A DNA stretch of 64,000 nucleotides from Hymenobacter negativus (GTDB lineage Bacteria; Bacteroidota; Bacteroidia; Cytophagales; Hymenobacteraceae): the NCBI RefSeq assembly GCF_016056375.1, contig NZ_JAEDAE010000013.1, positions 1-64,000 of the forward strand, written 5' to 3'. Under the pieces are notes generated by a model. It did no database searches. It was not told the origin of the DNA and was given only the letters and a program-made list of their open reading frames with translations. Below, one piece after another: positions 47,449 to 56,682 of the stretch. A program made the translations under genes and the position numbers. Each line of letters begins with the position of its first letter. Position 1 is the stretch's first letter.

Positions 47449-47472
47449 CTTGGCGCACCTATTATATAAGGT

Positions 47473-47844
47473 ATGGAAAACCTGCTTCAGCCCCGGCACC
47501 CGCTTGATAAATTTCACCAGTCGCAGCTGGACTTTCTAGCTGCCCTGCCGGAAGAGCAGCGGATAGAGCACGCCCGCCTGTTTCGGCTGGGCAATGCCAG
47601 CTACCGCTACCAGCAGCAGGCCGTAGGCGAAATCACCGAGGCCGACTACCTGGACTGGCTTGAAGGCCTACCGGCTAAGATGCGGCGCGTGGTCGAGCAG
47701 GAAGGCTTCGAGCAAAGCAAAAGTAGCCTGGCGTTGCGGCGGCACGCGCTGGAACGGCGCGACCAGGGCTATTCCGCCTTCATGCAGGCCATTCTGTTGC
47801 CCGAAGACTGGGCTTACCAACAAAGCGTAATCACGGAATCATGA
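47473..47844 (+). CDS. Unknown small protein after the integrase
   Basis: 123 aa, helical and charged, rich in Gln/Glu/Arg/Leu (FHQSQLDFLAALPEEQRIEH, SLALRRHALERRDQGYS). No family was recognised and no export signal is seen. It starts 24 bases after the integrase and its stop overlaps the start of the next gene by four bases (ATGA), so the two are translationally coupled. Perhaps an element-specific regulatory or accessory pair. Confidence 0.65.
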   Translation: MENLLQPRHPLDKFHQSQLDFLAALPEEQRIEHARLFRLGNASYRYQQQAVGEITEADYLDWLEGLPAKMRRVVEQEGFEQSKSSLALRRHALERRDQGYSAFMQAILLPEDWAYQQSVITES

Positions 47845-48221
47845 ATTGCCCTGCTCCCCTCGCCGCGGCGCTGCAAGCGGTGGCCGCCGGCCTGCCCGAC
47901 GCCAAGAACCATTACTTTCTGAAAGCCAACTATTACGACCACGTCGAAGACAACGAAGATGGCGACGACCCTGCGCGTTGGTGGCTGGCCGTTATGTGGC
48001 TCAACGAGGAAACGACGCGCAACCTTGAGTTGGGGGACGATGAACTGCGACTGGATGTTCTGCTCGACGGCCGCCGCCTCGCCGACTGGACGCGAGTGAG
48101 CATTCCCTACTCCGAAGTCTGGGACGTGCTGCACCAACGCACGAAGGGTAGCCCCAACCCTAATGGCTGGGCTACCCTCTATTACGACCACGCGGCCATG
48201 CGCATCCCCCCGGTGGGCTAG
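47841..48221 (+). CDS. Unknown small acidic protein
   Basis: 126 aa, acidic, with NHYFLKANYYDHVEDNEDGD and RWWLAVMWLNEETTRNLEL, then a strand-rich end. Not recognised. It is coupled to the preceding gene by an ATGA overlap, and its stop codon shares the palindromic CTAG (48218-48221) with the convergent DUF932-like gene. Confidence 0.62.
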   Translation: MNCPAPLAAALQAVAAGLPDAKNHYFLKANYYDHVEDNEDGDDPARWWLAVMWLNEETTRNLELGDDELRLDVLLDGRRLADWTRVSIPYSEVWDVLHQRTKGSPNPNGWATLYYDHAAMRIPPVG

Positions 48222-49255
48222 GTCAGGGCCAGCGTGGCCAACTGATGAAACGCGGCCTCGTCCAGTCGGAACCGGTCGCTGATGGAAAGCGAGCTACGGC
48301 TGTTGAACAGCGCGTGGTTCACGGCATTGTAAGCCAGCCACAGGTTAGCGGGCGTTTCCAGCAGCCTCATTTCCTCAGCCAGACGGTCCATCGCATTGCG
48401 GGCCAGCATTTTCGGCAAGCCGCTCTCGGTAATGACCGTAGCCAGGTTCTCCGGCGTGGGACGTTTGGCTAGCTCCTTGTAGACCCCGATGGTCGGAGTC
48501 AGCGAGTTGGTTTGGCTCTGGAAGGCGGTAAAGATGCTGGCCAGCTGCTTTTTAAACACCTCCAGGTTGAGGCCTTTGTGGTGAAACTTCTTATCCACCA
48601 GCACTTCCTGCTCGCGCTGCACCTGGCGGCCCGTCAGCACGGCCAGCTCGGCATCCTTGATTTTAAGTGCGTCCTTAAACTTTTTCGGTTTGCCGTTCAG
48701 CAGCCAGGTTAAGTATTGGTCGAAGCTCATGTAATCATCGGCCCAGCCCATCAGGCCATTGGTGCACACCTGCCGGTAATAGCTCACCCGCATTTTCGAG
48801 GTCGTACCCGTCTCAATGTGTTCCTTTAACGCCGTGCCTTGCAGCGAGAACGGCGTTTTTCCTGAGTAAGAGTTGTTAATAATCATCGACTTATAAAGCC
48901 GGTCCACCACTTTGGTATTCGCCGAGCTCGATGCGATATTGACTTCGTCGGGCAGAATCAAGTTGATGGAAAATTCCCCCTGTGGCGTAAAGCTGGCATC
49001 AATGGTGTGCCCTGGCAGGTACAACTCAGCGGCCTCGCGCAGGACCTCGTTTTTAATCAGGCTGTACTCACCGCTCTGCATGGCGAATATGTTCTTCGTC
49101 CCATCCGGCAGTTCTCCCACAATGGCCTGCTTACGGTCGCTGGGCACGATGCGGTAGCCAATCGGAAGTAGGGTTTCCAATGGTACGGACGCTACGGGGA
49201 AACAGAGGGCATCCCACGTTTGGGACCGTTCCAGATTGATGCTTTGCTGGCTCAT
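48218..49255 (-). CDS. DUF932-like (phage/plasmid-type) protein
   Basis: 345 aa. Features of the DUF932 family: VSYYRQVCTNGLMGW in the middle and ALFNSRSSLSISDRFRLDEA near the C-terminus. Members occur on plasmids, phages and integrative elements, and their molecular function is not established. It reads convergently against the two small genes after the integrase. Its upstream region carries several TTACAAT-type sites, including a near copy of the integrase palindrome. Confidence 0.72.
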   Translation of the reverse strand: MSQQSINLERSQTWDALCFPVASVPLETLLPIGYRIVPSDRKQAIVGELPDGTKNIFAMQSGEYSLIKNEVLREAAELYLPGHTIDASFTPQGEFSINLILPDEVNIASSSANTKVVDRLYKSMIINNSYSGKTPFSLQGTALKEHIETGTTSKMRVSYYRQVCTNGLMGWADDYMSFDQYLTWLLNGKPKKFKDALKIKDAELAVLTGRQVQREQEVLVDKKFHHKGLNLEVFKKQLASIFTAFQSQTNSLTPTIGVYKELAKRPTPENLATVITESGLPKMLARNAMDRLAEEMRLLETPANLWLAYNAVNHALFNSRSSLSISDRFRLDEAAFHQLATLALT

Positions 49256-49287
49256 GGGTAAAGGAACAAATATTGAACGAGTGAATT

Positions 49288-49341
49288 TACAATCATGATT
49301 TTACAATTGCAAATTTGTGATTGCAGAAAAGCAATTGTAAA
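49288..49341. repeat. Cluster of ATTGTAA/TTACAAT sites before the DUF932-like gene
   Basis: TTTACAAT-type words occur twice in the same direction (from 49287 and from 49301) and once inverted (GCAATTGTAA at 49332-49341). Together they form a 10-bp inverted repeat (49302-49311 with 49332-49341) and include TTTTACAATTGCAAAT at 49300-49315, which matches the integrase palindrome at 14 of 16 positions. Probable operator for the minus-strand gene. Confidence 0.6.
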
Positions 49342-49764
49342 CTCGCAATGCTTTCGCTTATCTATTGAAGCTCTGCATGTTCAAGTCTCCACTTAGTGCG
49401 CTCGTGTTATGACGGTGTAATAATGGCATTTGAAACCCGTACTTTGCAGTGGATTCCTGCTCTCTTTCTTCCTCCTTATGCCTTCCGATGACATCTCTAA
49501 TCTTATTAATCAGACCACCGGAGTTGAGACTGCGGGGCCAGTAGAGCCACTGATGCTAGGTAGGGATACCCAATGCTACTAGAAACCTAATCAATCGCGG
49601 TCTCAAACTGAACACCTGCCTTGATAACTTGGCTCACTAGTTTTTCCTTTCGCATCCTAAAGCTATTTGCCTAATTCGGCTTAGCTAAAATTAATAGCAT
49701 TTTTGATGCTACTTTTACTCGCCTTCGCACCCTTTGAAGGTGGTTAGCCGAACATTTTTGAGAT
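49342..49764. other. AT-rich non-coding region upstream of the defence operon
   Basis: About 420 bases with no supported gene. A 34-codon frame starting at ATG 49480 (PSDDISNLINQTT...) is too short to trust and may be a remnant. The base composition changes here from GC-rich to clearly AT-richer. Close to the operon is an inverted repeat, TAGCAT...ATGCTA (49695-49711), overlapping a CATTTTTG word; a second CATTTTTG word lies at about 49752-49759, so this is the likely promoter zone. Confidence 0.5.
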
Positions 49765-50691
49765 ATGTTGCAATCCTATAAGTACACTTTCAGTGGTCAT
49801 GACAGCTTTCAGTGCCGGCTGCTATGGCTTAAGAAGGGCTATGATTATTTACGCGAAGGCCGCACGTTCAGCGCCGATGACGCACCCGTTATACTAGGGG
49901 TTGGTAACAATATGGTGAGGGCTATCAAGCATTGGCTACGGGCCTTTGGCTTACTGGACGAAGCAACCGACCAGCCTACTCAACTAGCTGACCTTTTATT
50001 TGGGTACCATGATGAAGGAGCACCGTTTGATGCGTTTTTAGAGGATAATGCCACCTTGTGGTTGCTTCACTATCAATTAGTCCGTACTAGGTTCGCTTCC
50101 ACCTATTGGCTCATTTTTGATGAGTTTAGAAAGCGTAAGATTGAGTTCACACGTGAGGATTACGGGAGATTTATCGAGCAGAAAGGTCGCGAGGAAAGCT
50201 TTACGGTGAGTCCCAAAAGTATCAGCGAAGACTTCGGGGTTTTTCTGAAAATGTATTATCGGGGTACTTCCGAGCGAGGTACAAAGGTAAAAGACCGCGA
50301 AGACAGCTTTTCAGGCATACTAACTGAGTTAGACTTAGTGCATTCATTCCCGCGAAAAAACGAGGATGGTAAAAGCGAGATTTCAGTCTACGTTATTACG
50401 CCTTCAGACCGCGATGATGTGCCAGCCGACTGGATACTTTACTGTTTGCTGGACTCCCCTAGCATCGGTATGTCGGTCAACTTGGAGACCCTCGAAAATG
50501 ACCCTGGGATGCCATGTGCCGTGTTTGGGATGAACCGGGCTGGTCTGTTGCGCAAGATTGAACAACTGGTCAGTAGCCACGAATTCCTTACCTATAATGA
50601 CCAGGCCGGTGTACGCGAGCTACAATTCCGCGAAAAGCCGGCTGATAAGTACCAGATTTTAAGAAATTACTATGCCTCAGTCCATGTTTAG
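49765..50691 (+). CDS. DUF4007 family protein (defence-associated)
   Basis: 308 aa. N-terminal DUF4007 hallmark FSGHDSFQCRLLWLKKGYD (about 9-27), then GVGNNMVRAIKHWLRAFGLL (45-64), a DNA-binding-like winged-helix segment. The C-terminal part has PADWILYCLLDS and a FGMNRAGLLRKIEQL helix. DUF4007 genes are commonly found beside PAPS-reductase-like and P-loop genes in phosphorothioate/BREX-like loci. It opens the operon and overlaps the ATPase gene by up to 20 bases. A second copy of the same fold is encoded four genes later. Presumed DNA-recognition component (inference). Confidence 0.85.
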   Translation: MLQSYKYTFSGHDSFQCRLLWLKKGYDYLREGRTFSADDAPVILGVGNNMVRAIKHWLRAFGLLDEATDQPTQLADLLFGYHDEGAPFDAFLEDNATLWLLHYQLVRTRFASTYWLIFDEFRKRKIEFTREDYGRFIEQKGREESFTVSPKSISEDFGVFLKMYYRGTSERGTKVKDREDSFSGILTELDLVHSFPRKNEDGKSEISVYVITPSDRDDVPADWILYCLLDSPSIGMSVNLETLENDPGMPCAVFGMNRAGLLRKIEQLVSSHEFLTYNDQAGVRELQFREKPADKYQILRNYYASVHV

Positions 50692-53600
50692 CCCCTCGGT
50701 CAATATCGTGCGGGATGCCAATCGGGCATTGAACTACATCCCGACTGATAATACTAAGCGCATCGTTTCCCAATTGCTGGCCGACTACCAGACTGGTATT
50801 CGGGCTTTCACGCTGATTGGCTCCTATGGCACTGGTAAGAGTGCTTTTCTGTGGGCCTTAGAACAAAACCTTACTGGCCAAAAGCCTTACTTCCGCGACA
50901 AACTCTTTGGTACAGGCCCTACCGAGGTCGTGCGCTTTATTGGTGAATATCAGTCCCTGGCTAACGTTATGGCCGAGCGCTATGGCCTGGAGCCAGGAGC
51001 CGAGGGTACTGCTATCCTAGCGGCACTCTACTATCAGCACCAGGATATCCTGAAAAAGGGCCGTCTGGTTGTGTTGATAGATGAGTTTGGCAAATTCCTG
51101 GAACATGCGGCTGCGAATGACCCTGGGGCCGCAGTCTACTTTTTCCAGAGCCTAGCCGAGTTCGCAGCTGACCCACGCCACAATGTACTGCTCATTACGA
51201 CAGTGCACCAGAACGTTGATGCTTATGCTTTTGGCTTAAGTGTACCACAACGACAGGAATGGAGTAAGGTGAAGGGGCGGTTTCGTGAGATAACGTTCAA
51301 TGAGCCGATTGAGCAGTTACTTCGTTTGGCTGCCACGCACCTGGACGCGACTAGGCGCGATGCTCATGAGGAAGAGGCTGTCTTGCAAACGGTCCTTATT
51401 GCTAATGACACGCGGGCCTTTGACTTAAAGCCGGCATACGCCGCAGAGGTAGCGACGGGCCTGTTTCCCCTTGACCTGTTAGCCGCAAACGTACTTACGC
51501 TTTGTTTGCAACGCTACGGCCAGAACGAGCGCAGCCTCTTTTCTTTCCTAGAAGCATCAGACCACACCAGTTTGAAACAGTTCCGTCGTGACCGGCCTGG
51601 GGCGTTTTATCACATCGGGCAGGTTTATGACTATCTATTCTTCAACTTCTACTCGTTTCTCCAGTCAAAATTCAACCCGGACTATGCTGCGTGGTCAGCC
51701 ATTCGGAATGGATTAGATGAGATTGAGCGGACTTTTTCGGAAGACATTGAGGCCTACCAGCATTTGCTCAAAACCGTTGGGCTGCTTAACATCACGGCTG
51801 CTCAGGGAAGTAATCTGAATCAGGCATTCTTAGTGAGCTACGCTAAGAGTGCGCTGGGCCTTGAAAATGCGGCTGAGTTAGTTGAAGCGCTGAAGAAGCA
51901 TAAAATCATTCTGTATCGGCCACACGCTAAACGCTTCATTCCTAACAACGGCACCACACTGGACGTGGAAGCCGCCTTGATTGAGGCTGAACAGAAGATT
52001 GCAAAGAGTGATGCTGTAGCAGCGTTGCTCCAACGTTATGATGACCTGCCACCAGTATTGGCCAAAGCTTACACCTACGAGTTTGGTACGCCACGCCAGT
52101 TCAAGTTCGTTATCACCGACGAGCTACGAGCCGACCACCCCACCGGTGAAGTAGACGGTCTGATTTATTTGGTCTTTAACGAAGCCTTGTCGGCTGAAAA
52201 GGTACGGGCTCACTCGGCGGCACATACCGACCAAGCGCTGATTTTCGTGCACTACGAAAACACCCGTGACATCATCGATTTGCTTTACGAGCTGCAGAAG
52301 CTTGAGCAGGTAAAAGCCGATAATGCGGACGATAAAATCGCGTTGCGTCTGTTGGATGAGAATATTGAAGCTGCGCGCAAAACGCTCAACCACTTCATAT
52401 TAGGCAATCTTTATGTTGGCTCTACGCATCTTACCTGGCTATGGCAGGGCGAGCAGAAGGATATTCATTCGCAACGCCTTTTCAATCAACTACTATCTCG
52501 GGTTTGCCAAACTGTCTACCCGAGCACCCCGGTTTTCAAGAATGAACTAGTCAACCGGCACGTTATTTCGAGCTCCATCTTTACTGCTCGCCGGCAGTAC
52601 TTTAAAGCGCTGGTAACAGATTGGGACAAACCTGACCTCGGGTTTGAGAAAAGCAAATTCCCTCCTGAAAAGACTATTTACCTCTCGCTGCTCAAGGCCA
52701 ATGGAATCTCAACCAGTTTTGGAAGTCGTAATGAGCAGCACCCCGACCCTAATCGCTTCAAGCAGCTGTGGGAGGTGTCAGAGCAGTTCTTGCAGAGTGC
52801 AAAGGAGCGTCGTCGGTCTGTAGCAGGCTTATACGAAAAGTTGGCAGCGGCACCGTTTAAGCTTAAGCAGGGCTTTTTAGATTTTTGGATACCCACTTTC
52901 CTTTTCCTTAAGCGGGATGACTACGGTATGTTTGGGGACAAGGGCTACATTCCTCAGCTATCGGATGAAATACTTGACCTAGTTGTCAAATACCCGTCCG
53001 ACTATGAGGTAAAAACCTTTGACATCGAAGGCGTTAAGCTGGACTTACTCAATAGCTACCGCACATTTCTCCAGCAACAAGACCGATTGTTCGTTGATAA
53101 CCAGACGTTTGTTGAGACAATTCGACCATTCTTGTCTTTTCACCGTCAGCTTCCTGCCTACGCCAAGAATACCCAGCGTCTTGATAAGGAAGTTCTTGCG
53201 CTAAGAAAAGCAATTGTTACTTCCACAGACCCTGAGAAAACATTCTTTGATGAATTTCCTTCGGCACTGGGTTACACCCTAAATGCCCTACTCAGTTCGC
53301 CGGAGTCGTTATCAGAGTATATTCAAAAAATTGAGGATGCTATTCGTAGCATTCGCCATGCCTACCCTGAGCTACTGAATCGCTTTGAGAGCTTTATCCA
53401 AGTAGAAGTAGTAGGTCAAGCTATTCCGTTTACTGAGTATAAGTCTGTATTGCAGAAACGCTTTAAAAAGCTCAGTCAGCCTATGCTGATGGCCAACCAG
53501 CGAGTTTTCGTGCAGCGGCTTAACTCGGCTAGCACCGACCGCGACGCCTGGCTCAGTGCCATGGCACAAGCTGTAGTTGGCAAATCGCTGGATGTCATCA

Positions 53601-53899
53601 GCGATGATGATGAATCGGTACTGTACGATAAATTTCAGCGAATGCTGCTTGACCTGGACAGTCTAACTAGCCTATCAGCCAGCAACATTGACGCGAAGAA
53701 AGAATCTGCTACATCCATCGAGCTTAGCGCTTTTGGTACGGAAGTGCAAAAAGCCCTTATCAGACTGCCCAAAGCCAAGGAGCAAATTGTTAAGAAGGAT
53801 ACCGACGCGCTTCTCCTTCGTCTCAATCTTATGAACCATGGAAAGCAAGTTAATTTAGCTATCGTGGTTAACCTTCTCAATAAACTACTGCAATCATGA
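50672..53899 (+). CDS. Large P-loop ATPase, defence-associated (BrxC/DndH-like class)
   Basis: 1075 aa. Walker A GSYGTGKS at 50-57 and Walker B VVLIDEFGKF with D137/E138. The remaining 900 residues are long helical segments without known domains. The start may be the ATG at 50672 or the one at 50684. The Walker phrases match those of the larger ATPase at 57107 (ASYGTGKS, VVLYDEFGD), so the two belong to one superfamily of BREX/Pgl-type ATPases. It is coupled to the DUF4007 gene before it and the DndC-like gene after it (ATGA). Presumably a nucleotide-driven effector or remodelling motor. Confidence 0.85.
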   Translation: MPQSMFSPSVNIVRDANRALNYIPTDNTKRIVSQLLADYQTGIRAFTLIGSYGTGKSAFLWALEQNLTGQKPYFRDKLFGTGPTEVVRFIGEYQSLANVMAERYGLEPGAEGTAILAALYYQHQDILKKGRLVVLIDEFGKFLEHAAANDPGAAVYFFQSLAEFAADPRHNVLLITTVHQNVDAYAFGLSVPQRQEWSKVKGRFREITFNEPIEQLLRLAATHLDATRRDAHEEEAVLQTVLIANDTRAFDLKPAYAAEVATGLFPLDLLAANVLTLCLQRYGQNERSLFSFLEASDHTSLKQFRRDRPGAFYHIGQVYDYLFFNFYSFLQSKFNPDYAAWSAIRNGLDEIERTFSEDIEAYQHLLKTVGLLNITAAQGSNLNQAFLVSYAKSALGLENAAELVEALKKHKIILYRPHAKRFIPNNGTTLDVEAALIEAEQKIAKSDAVAALLQRYDDLPPVLAKAYTYEFGTPRQFKFVITDELRADHPTGEVDGLIYLVFNEALSAEKVRAHSAAHTDQALIFVHYENTRDIIDLLYELQKLEQVKADNADDKIALRLLDENIEAARKTLNHFILGNLYVGSTHLTWLWQGEQKDIHSQRLFNQLLSRVCQTVYPSTPVFKNELVNRHVISSSIFTARRQYFKALVTDWDKPDLGFEKSKFPPEKTIYLSLLKANGISTSFGSRNEQHPDPNRFKQLWEVSEQFLQSAKERRRSVAGLYEKLAAAPFKLKQGFLDFWIPTFLFLKRDDYGMFGDKGYIPQLSDEILDLVVKYPSDYEVKTFDIEGVKLDLLNSYRTFLQQQDRLFVDNQTFVETIRPFLSFHRQLPAYAKNTQRLDKEVLALRKAIVTSTDPEKTFFDEFPSALGYTLNALLSSPESLSEYIQKIEDAIRSIRHAYPELLNRFESFIQVEVVGQAIPFTEYKSVLQKRFKKLSQPMLMANQRVFVQRLNSASTDRDAWLSAMAQAVVGKSLDVISDDDESVLYDKFQRMLLDLDSLTSLSASNIDAKKESATSIELSAFGTEVQKALIRLPKAKEQIVKKDTDALLLRLNLMNHGKQVNLAIVVNLLNKLLQS

Positions 53900-55005
53900 G
53901 CCAGAAAGTACGACATGTCTTGGGCATCTCCGGAGGTAAAGACAGTGCTGCCCTCGCTATCTACATGAAGGACAATTATCCGGAGTTGGATATTGAGTAC
54001 TATTCTTCTGATACTGGGAAGGAACTCGAAGAGACTTATGAATTGATTCGCAACCTAGAGTCTTATCTAGGCAAGAAGATTCACATACTCAGAGGCGCTG
54101 AAAACAGTGAACATGAGGCTTTTGACCACTTTTTAAAGCAATACAGTGGCTACTTACCCTCTTCACAGGCAAGGTGGTGTACGAAGAAGCTGAAGCTAGA
54201 GCCCTTCGAGAGGTTCATTGGCAACGACTTGGTGATATCATATGTCGGTATTCGCGGCGATGAGGAACGGGAAGGATACATTTCAAAGAAATCTAATATC
54301 CAATCCATCTTCCCTTTCAGGCAGAATATTTGGAGTGAAGATGTAGTGGCAAAGTTTTTAAGCAACTCATCAATACCGATGATTCAGAGCTGGATAAGTG
54401 AAGGAGTTGTTGAGGTTGATGATGAGTTTATTTCTTTGATAGACTTACCAATATCTCCAAAATTTCCACAAAACCGCAAAGCGTCGCTGCTACTAAACGC
54501 CGACGTCAAGTCTTTTAACAATCTGGTGTTTAGGTTTTTGCAATCAACTAGTTATCCACTAGCGCAGCTTTCTTCTTTTCCACTTGTTGAAAACAAGGAT
54601 GTCCTAGTTAAAAAGGACATATTCAGCATTCTACGCAATAGCGGGGTGGGCGTCCCGAAGTATTACGAAGAGATGGAATTTGAAGTAAATGGTCAAGTTG
54701 GCCATTATTCTCGCAGCCGCTCAGGGTGCTACTTCTGTTTCTTCCAGCAAAAAATAGAGTGGGTATGGCTCCTTGAGCAACACCCAGAGCTTTATACCAA
54801 AGCTATAGCTTATGAAAAAGAAGGCTATGCCTGGAATGAGCGCGAAACGTTAACGGAGCTTATGCAACCTGAGCGAGTCCAACAAATTAAGGCAGATTAC
54901 ATTAAGCGTGAGGCCGCAAAAAAGCTTACTACTCACTCTATGTTTCTACTGGATATTCTAGACGATTCGAACGAAGAGGAAGGCTGTGCTGCGTGCTTTA
55001 TATAG
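53896..55005 (+). CDS. DndC/BrxP-like PAPS-reductase-family PP-loop enzyme
   Basis: 369 aa. PP-loop SGGKDS at 12-17 (adenylate-forming), the RWCTKKLKLEPFERF segment with C95, IRGDEER, and GCYFC (C278, C281), which with C95 could hold part of an Fe-S cluster as in DndC. A further CAAC (C364, C367) ends the protein. The length and insertions fit DndC or BREX type 4 BrxP rather than cysteine-biosynthetic CysH. No DndA, DndD or DndE genes lie in the window. Chemistry on DNA (sulphur insertion) is inferred from the family. Confidence 0.85.
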   Translation: MSQKVRHVLGISGGKDSAALAIYMKDNYPELDIEYYSSDTGKELEETYELIRNLESYLGKKIHILRGAENSEHEAFDHFLKQYSGYLPSSQARWCTKKLKLEPFERFIGNDLVISYVGIRGDEEREGYISKKSNIQSIFPFRQNIWSEDVVAKFLSNSSIPMIQSWISEGVVEVDDEFISLIDLPISPKFPQNRKASLLLNADVKSFNNLVFRFLQSTSYPLAQLSSFPLVENKDVLVKKDIFSILRNSGVGVPKYYEEMEFEVNGQVGHYSRSRSGCYFCFFQQKIEWVWLLEQHPELYTKAIAYEKEGYAWNERETLTELMQPERVQQIKADYIKREAAKKLTTHSMFLLDILDDSNEEEGCAACFI

Positions 55006-55008
55006 CTT

Positions 55009-55875
55009 ATGAGGCACGAACGGTCTGACATTGATTTTCCGCTCTGGCGTAAAAAGGTTGACGCAGCTGTTTTTAAACAGGCTTATACTCCTATTCCAAA
55101 GTTTTTATGGAAGGTTTGGGAGATAGAAACCCTGTTTAGTCTCTGCCGAAGCAAAGACAATGTTGATGGCCATGTGCGGATAATGTATGAAAATCGTGAG
55201 TTCAAGGGTAGAATTCTTTACTCTCCTTCGAAAACGATTTACCGTCTTTTCTTTCCCAAGGAATTAGGCAACGCTTTAAAAGACGTCTTTGTCATGAGCT
55301 ACATGCGTAGTATCGAACAAGACCTACGCAAAGGAAAGACCCAATATGACTCGCAAGACATTGAGCAGGAAATACCATTTTGGGAGTTTCTAGACATCGA
55401 ATTTGATGCAAGCATGAAGACATTCTGGTTTAAATGTCACTATAAGCAGAAACCGATTTACATTGAGTTATTCCAAGAACTCATCAAATCACATACACTG
55501 CAGAAAATTGATGATAGCCTGAATGATAAAGAGGCTTTTCGGTTTGTAAAAGGCAATTGGAGGGGTCGCGAAGAGCTTCCAAGTCAGATTGAAGCAGTGA
55601 ATGTCATCTACAATCTGATTGATACTCAAAGCAAAAAGATTTACATCGGTGAAGCTGAGAGCCTTATTCGAAGGATTCGACAAAATCGCGAGGAGATAGA
55701 AGACTGGGATTTTTATCGTTTTGATACCCTGCCAGCTGGGCTTACTAAACAGCAAAGGGTTGCCATAGAACGCCTAATTATTAGGATTTTCGCTTCCTTT
55801 TTTGACAATGTCAAAAATGTGCCTTCTATGAAAGTCTCAGATTACATTTTGGCTAACAAAAGGATTGACACATAG
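55009..55875 (+). CDS. GIY-YIG nuclease-domain protein in the defence operon
   Basis: 288 aa. The first 190 residues are unrecognised. A GIY-YIG-like domain follows at about 199-270: VIY (199-201) for GIY, YIG at 212-214, Arg at 221-222, E254 in AIERLIIRIFAS and N267, so all usual catalytic positions seem filled. GIY-YIG enzymes cut DNA with one metal ion. It lies three bases after the DndC-like gene. Probably the nuclease, or a DNA-binding version of one, of the system; its presence in a BREX-like operon is unusual. Confidence 0.72.
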   Translation: MRHERSDIDFPLWRKKVDAAVFKQAYTPIPKFLWKVWEIETLFSLCRSKDNVDGHVRIMYENREFKGRILYSPSKTIYRLFFPKELGNALKDVFVMSYMRSIEQDLRKGKTQYDSQDIEQEIPFWEFLDIEFDASMKTFWFKCHYKQKPIYIELFQELIKSHTLQKIDDSLNDKEAFRFVKGNWRGREELPSQIEAVNVIYNLIDTQSKKIYIGEAESLIRRIRQNREEIEDWDFYRFDTLPAGLTKQQRVAIERLIIRIFASFFDNVKNVPSMKVSDYILANKRIDT

Positions 55876-55878
55876 CAT

Positions 55879-56682
55879 ATGGAATCAACGCTGCAATCTT
55901 CGCTAATCCAGTATGGTGGTTTCAAGGTAGTTTTGAGAGACCTTTCCGACTTTTTAAATACGCTTTACAATAATACAGATACCAGTTATAAGGAAATCAT
56001 AAGGCTATCTGGCGTTGGAAAGAATAAAGCCGAAAATTTTAGGTACTATCTTCGAGATTTTGGTCTTTTAGCCCCCGGCGTATATAAGCCGACCGACCTT
56101 GGACGGATTATTTATGCTAACGATAAGCGCTTTGTTGAGTCCTTCACTCAATGGGTGATGCTTTATAACTGGTCTAAGGCTTCTGGTAATCCGCTGCTTC
56201 ACTTTGTGCTTTACCACAATGAGACCTCATCAGCTAGAAAGCAAGTTGAAATTGACTTTGTCAACTGGGCAGATTTGAATGGATTCAAGACGGACTATAA
56301 GGACACCATACCAGGCTTAGCTAACAGAACTTTTGACGCATTGGTGGACGAAGGCGCTTTCCGCGCACTAAGTTTACTTACTGTTGCTGACGGTATGGTG
56401 CGCCGCACAGACCCATATGGTGTTCATCCTTTACTGTTGGCTTATATACTCTACGACACTCGAAATGGCAGGCAATCCATCACTATTAACGAACTACTGA
56501 TTGAGCCTGGTAACATAGGGCAATTTTTTGGCTATAGTCCCAGTAGCTTAGAGAATCGGCTAAATGACTTGTCCAATCTTGGGTTGGTCAAACGGATACA
56601 GTCTGCTAACCTGAACATGATAGAACTACCCTACGTTGGCTCCCCGCTCGCATTAGTCGAACAGTACTATGCAGAGAACTGA
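55879..56682 (+). CDS. Second DUF4007-like protein
   Basis: 267 aa. It lacks the FSGHxSF opening but keeps GVGKNKAENFRYYLRDFGLL at residues 45-64, the same positions as GVGNNMVRAIKHWLRAFGLL in the first DUF4007 protein. A C-terminal FGYSPSSLENRLNDLSNLGL helix corresponds to FGMNRAGLLRKIEQL. It is a divergent paralogue. The gene lies three bases after the GIY-YIG gene and overlaps the next by 14 bases. It probably serves the second ATPase as the first serves its own. Confidence 0.7.
   Translation: MESTLQSSLIQYGGFKVVLRDLSDFLNTLYNNTDTSYKEIIRLSGVGKNKAENFRYYLRDFGLLAPGVYKPTDLGRIIYANDKRFVESFTQWVMLYNWSKASGNPLLHFVLYHNETSSARKQVEIDFVNWADLNGFKTDYKDTIPGLANRTFDALVDEGAFRALSLLTVADGMVRRTDPYGVHPLLLAYILYDTRNGRQSITINELLIEPGNIGQFFGYSPSSLENRLNDLSNLGLVKRIQSANLNMIELPYVGSPLALVEQYYAEN

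Noticed and set aside
48218..48221. CTAG shared by two convergent stop codons as a special signal
   Set aside because: Convergent genes sharing a palindromic stop tetranucleotide is simple compact packing.
53896..55005. Reading the PP-loop protein as assimilatory CysH
   Set aside because: It is coupled by overlap to defence ATPase genes, is longer than CysH, has extra cysteines, and no sulphate-assimilation gene is near.
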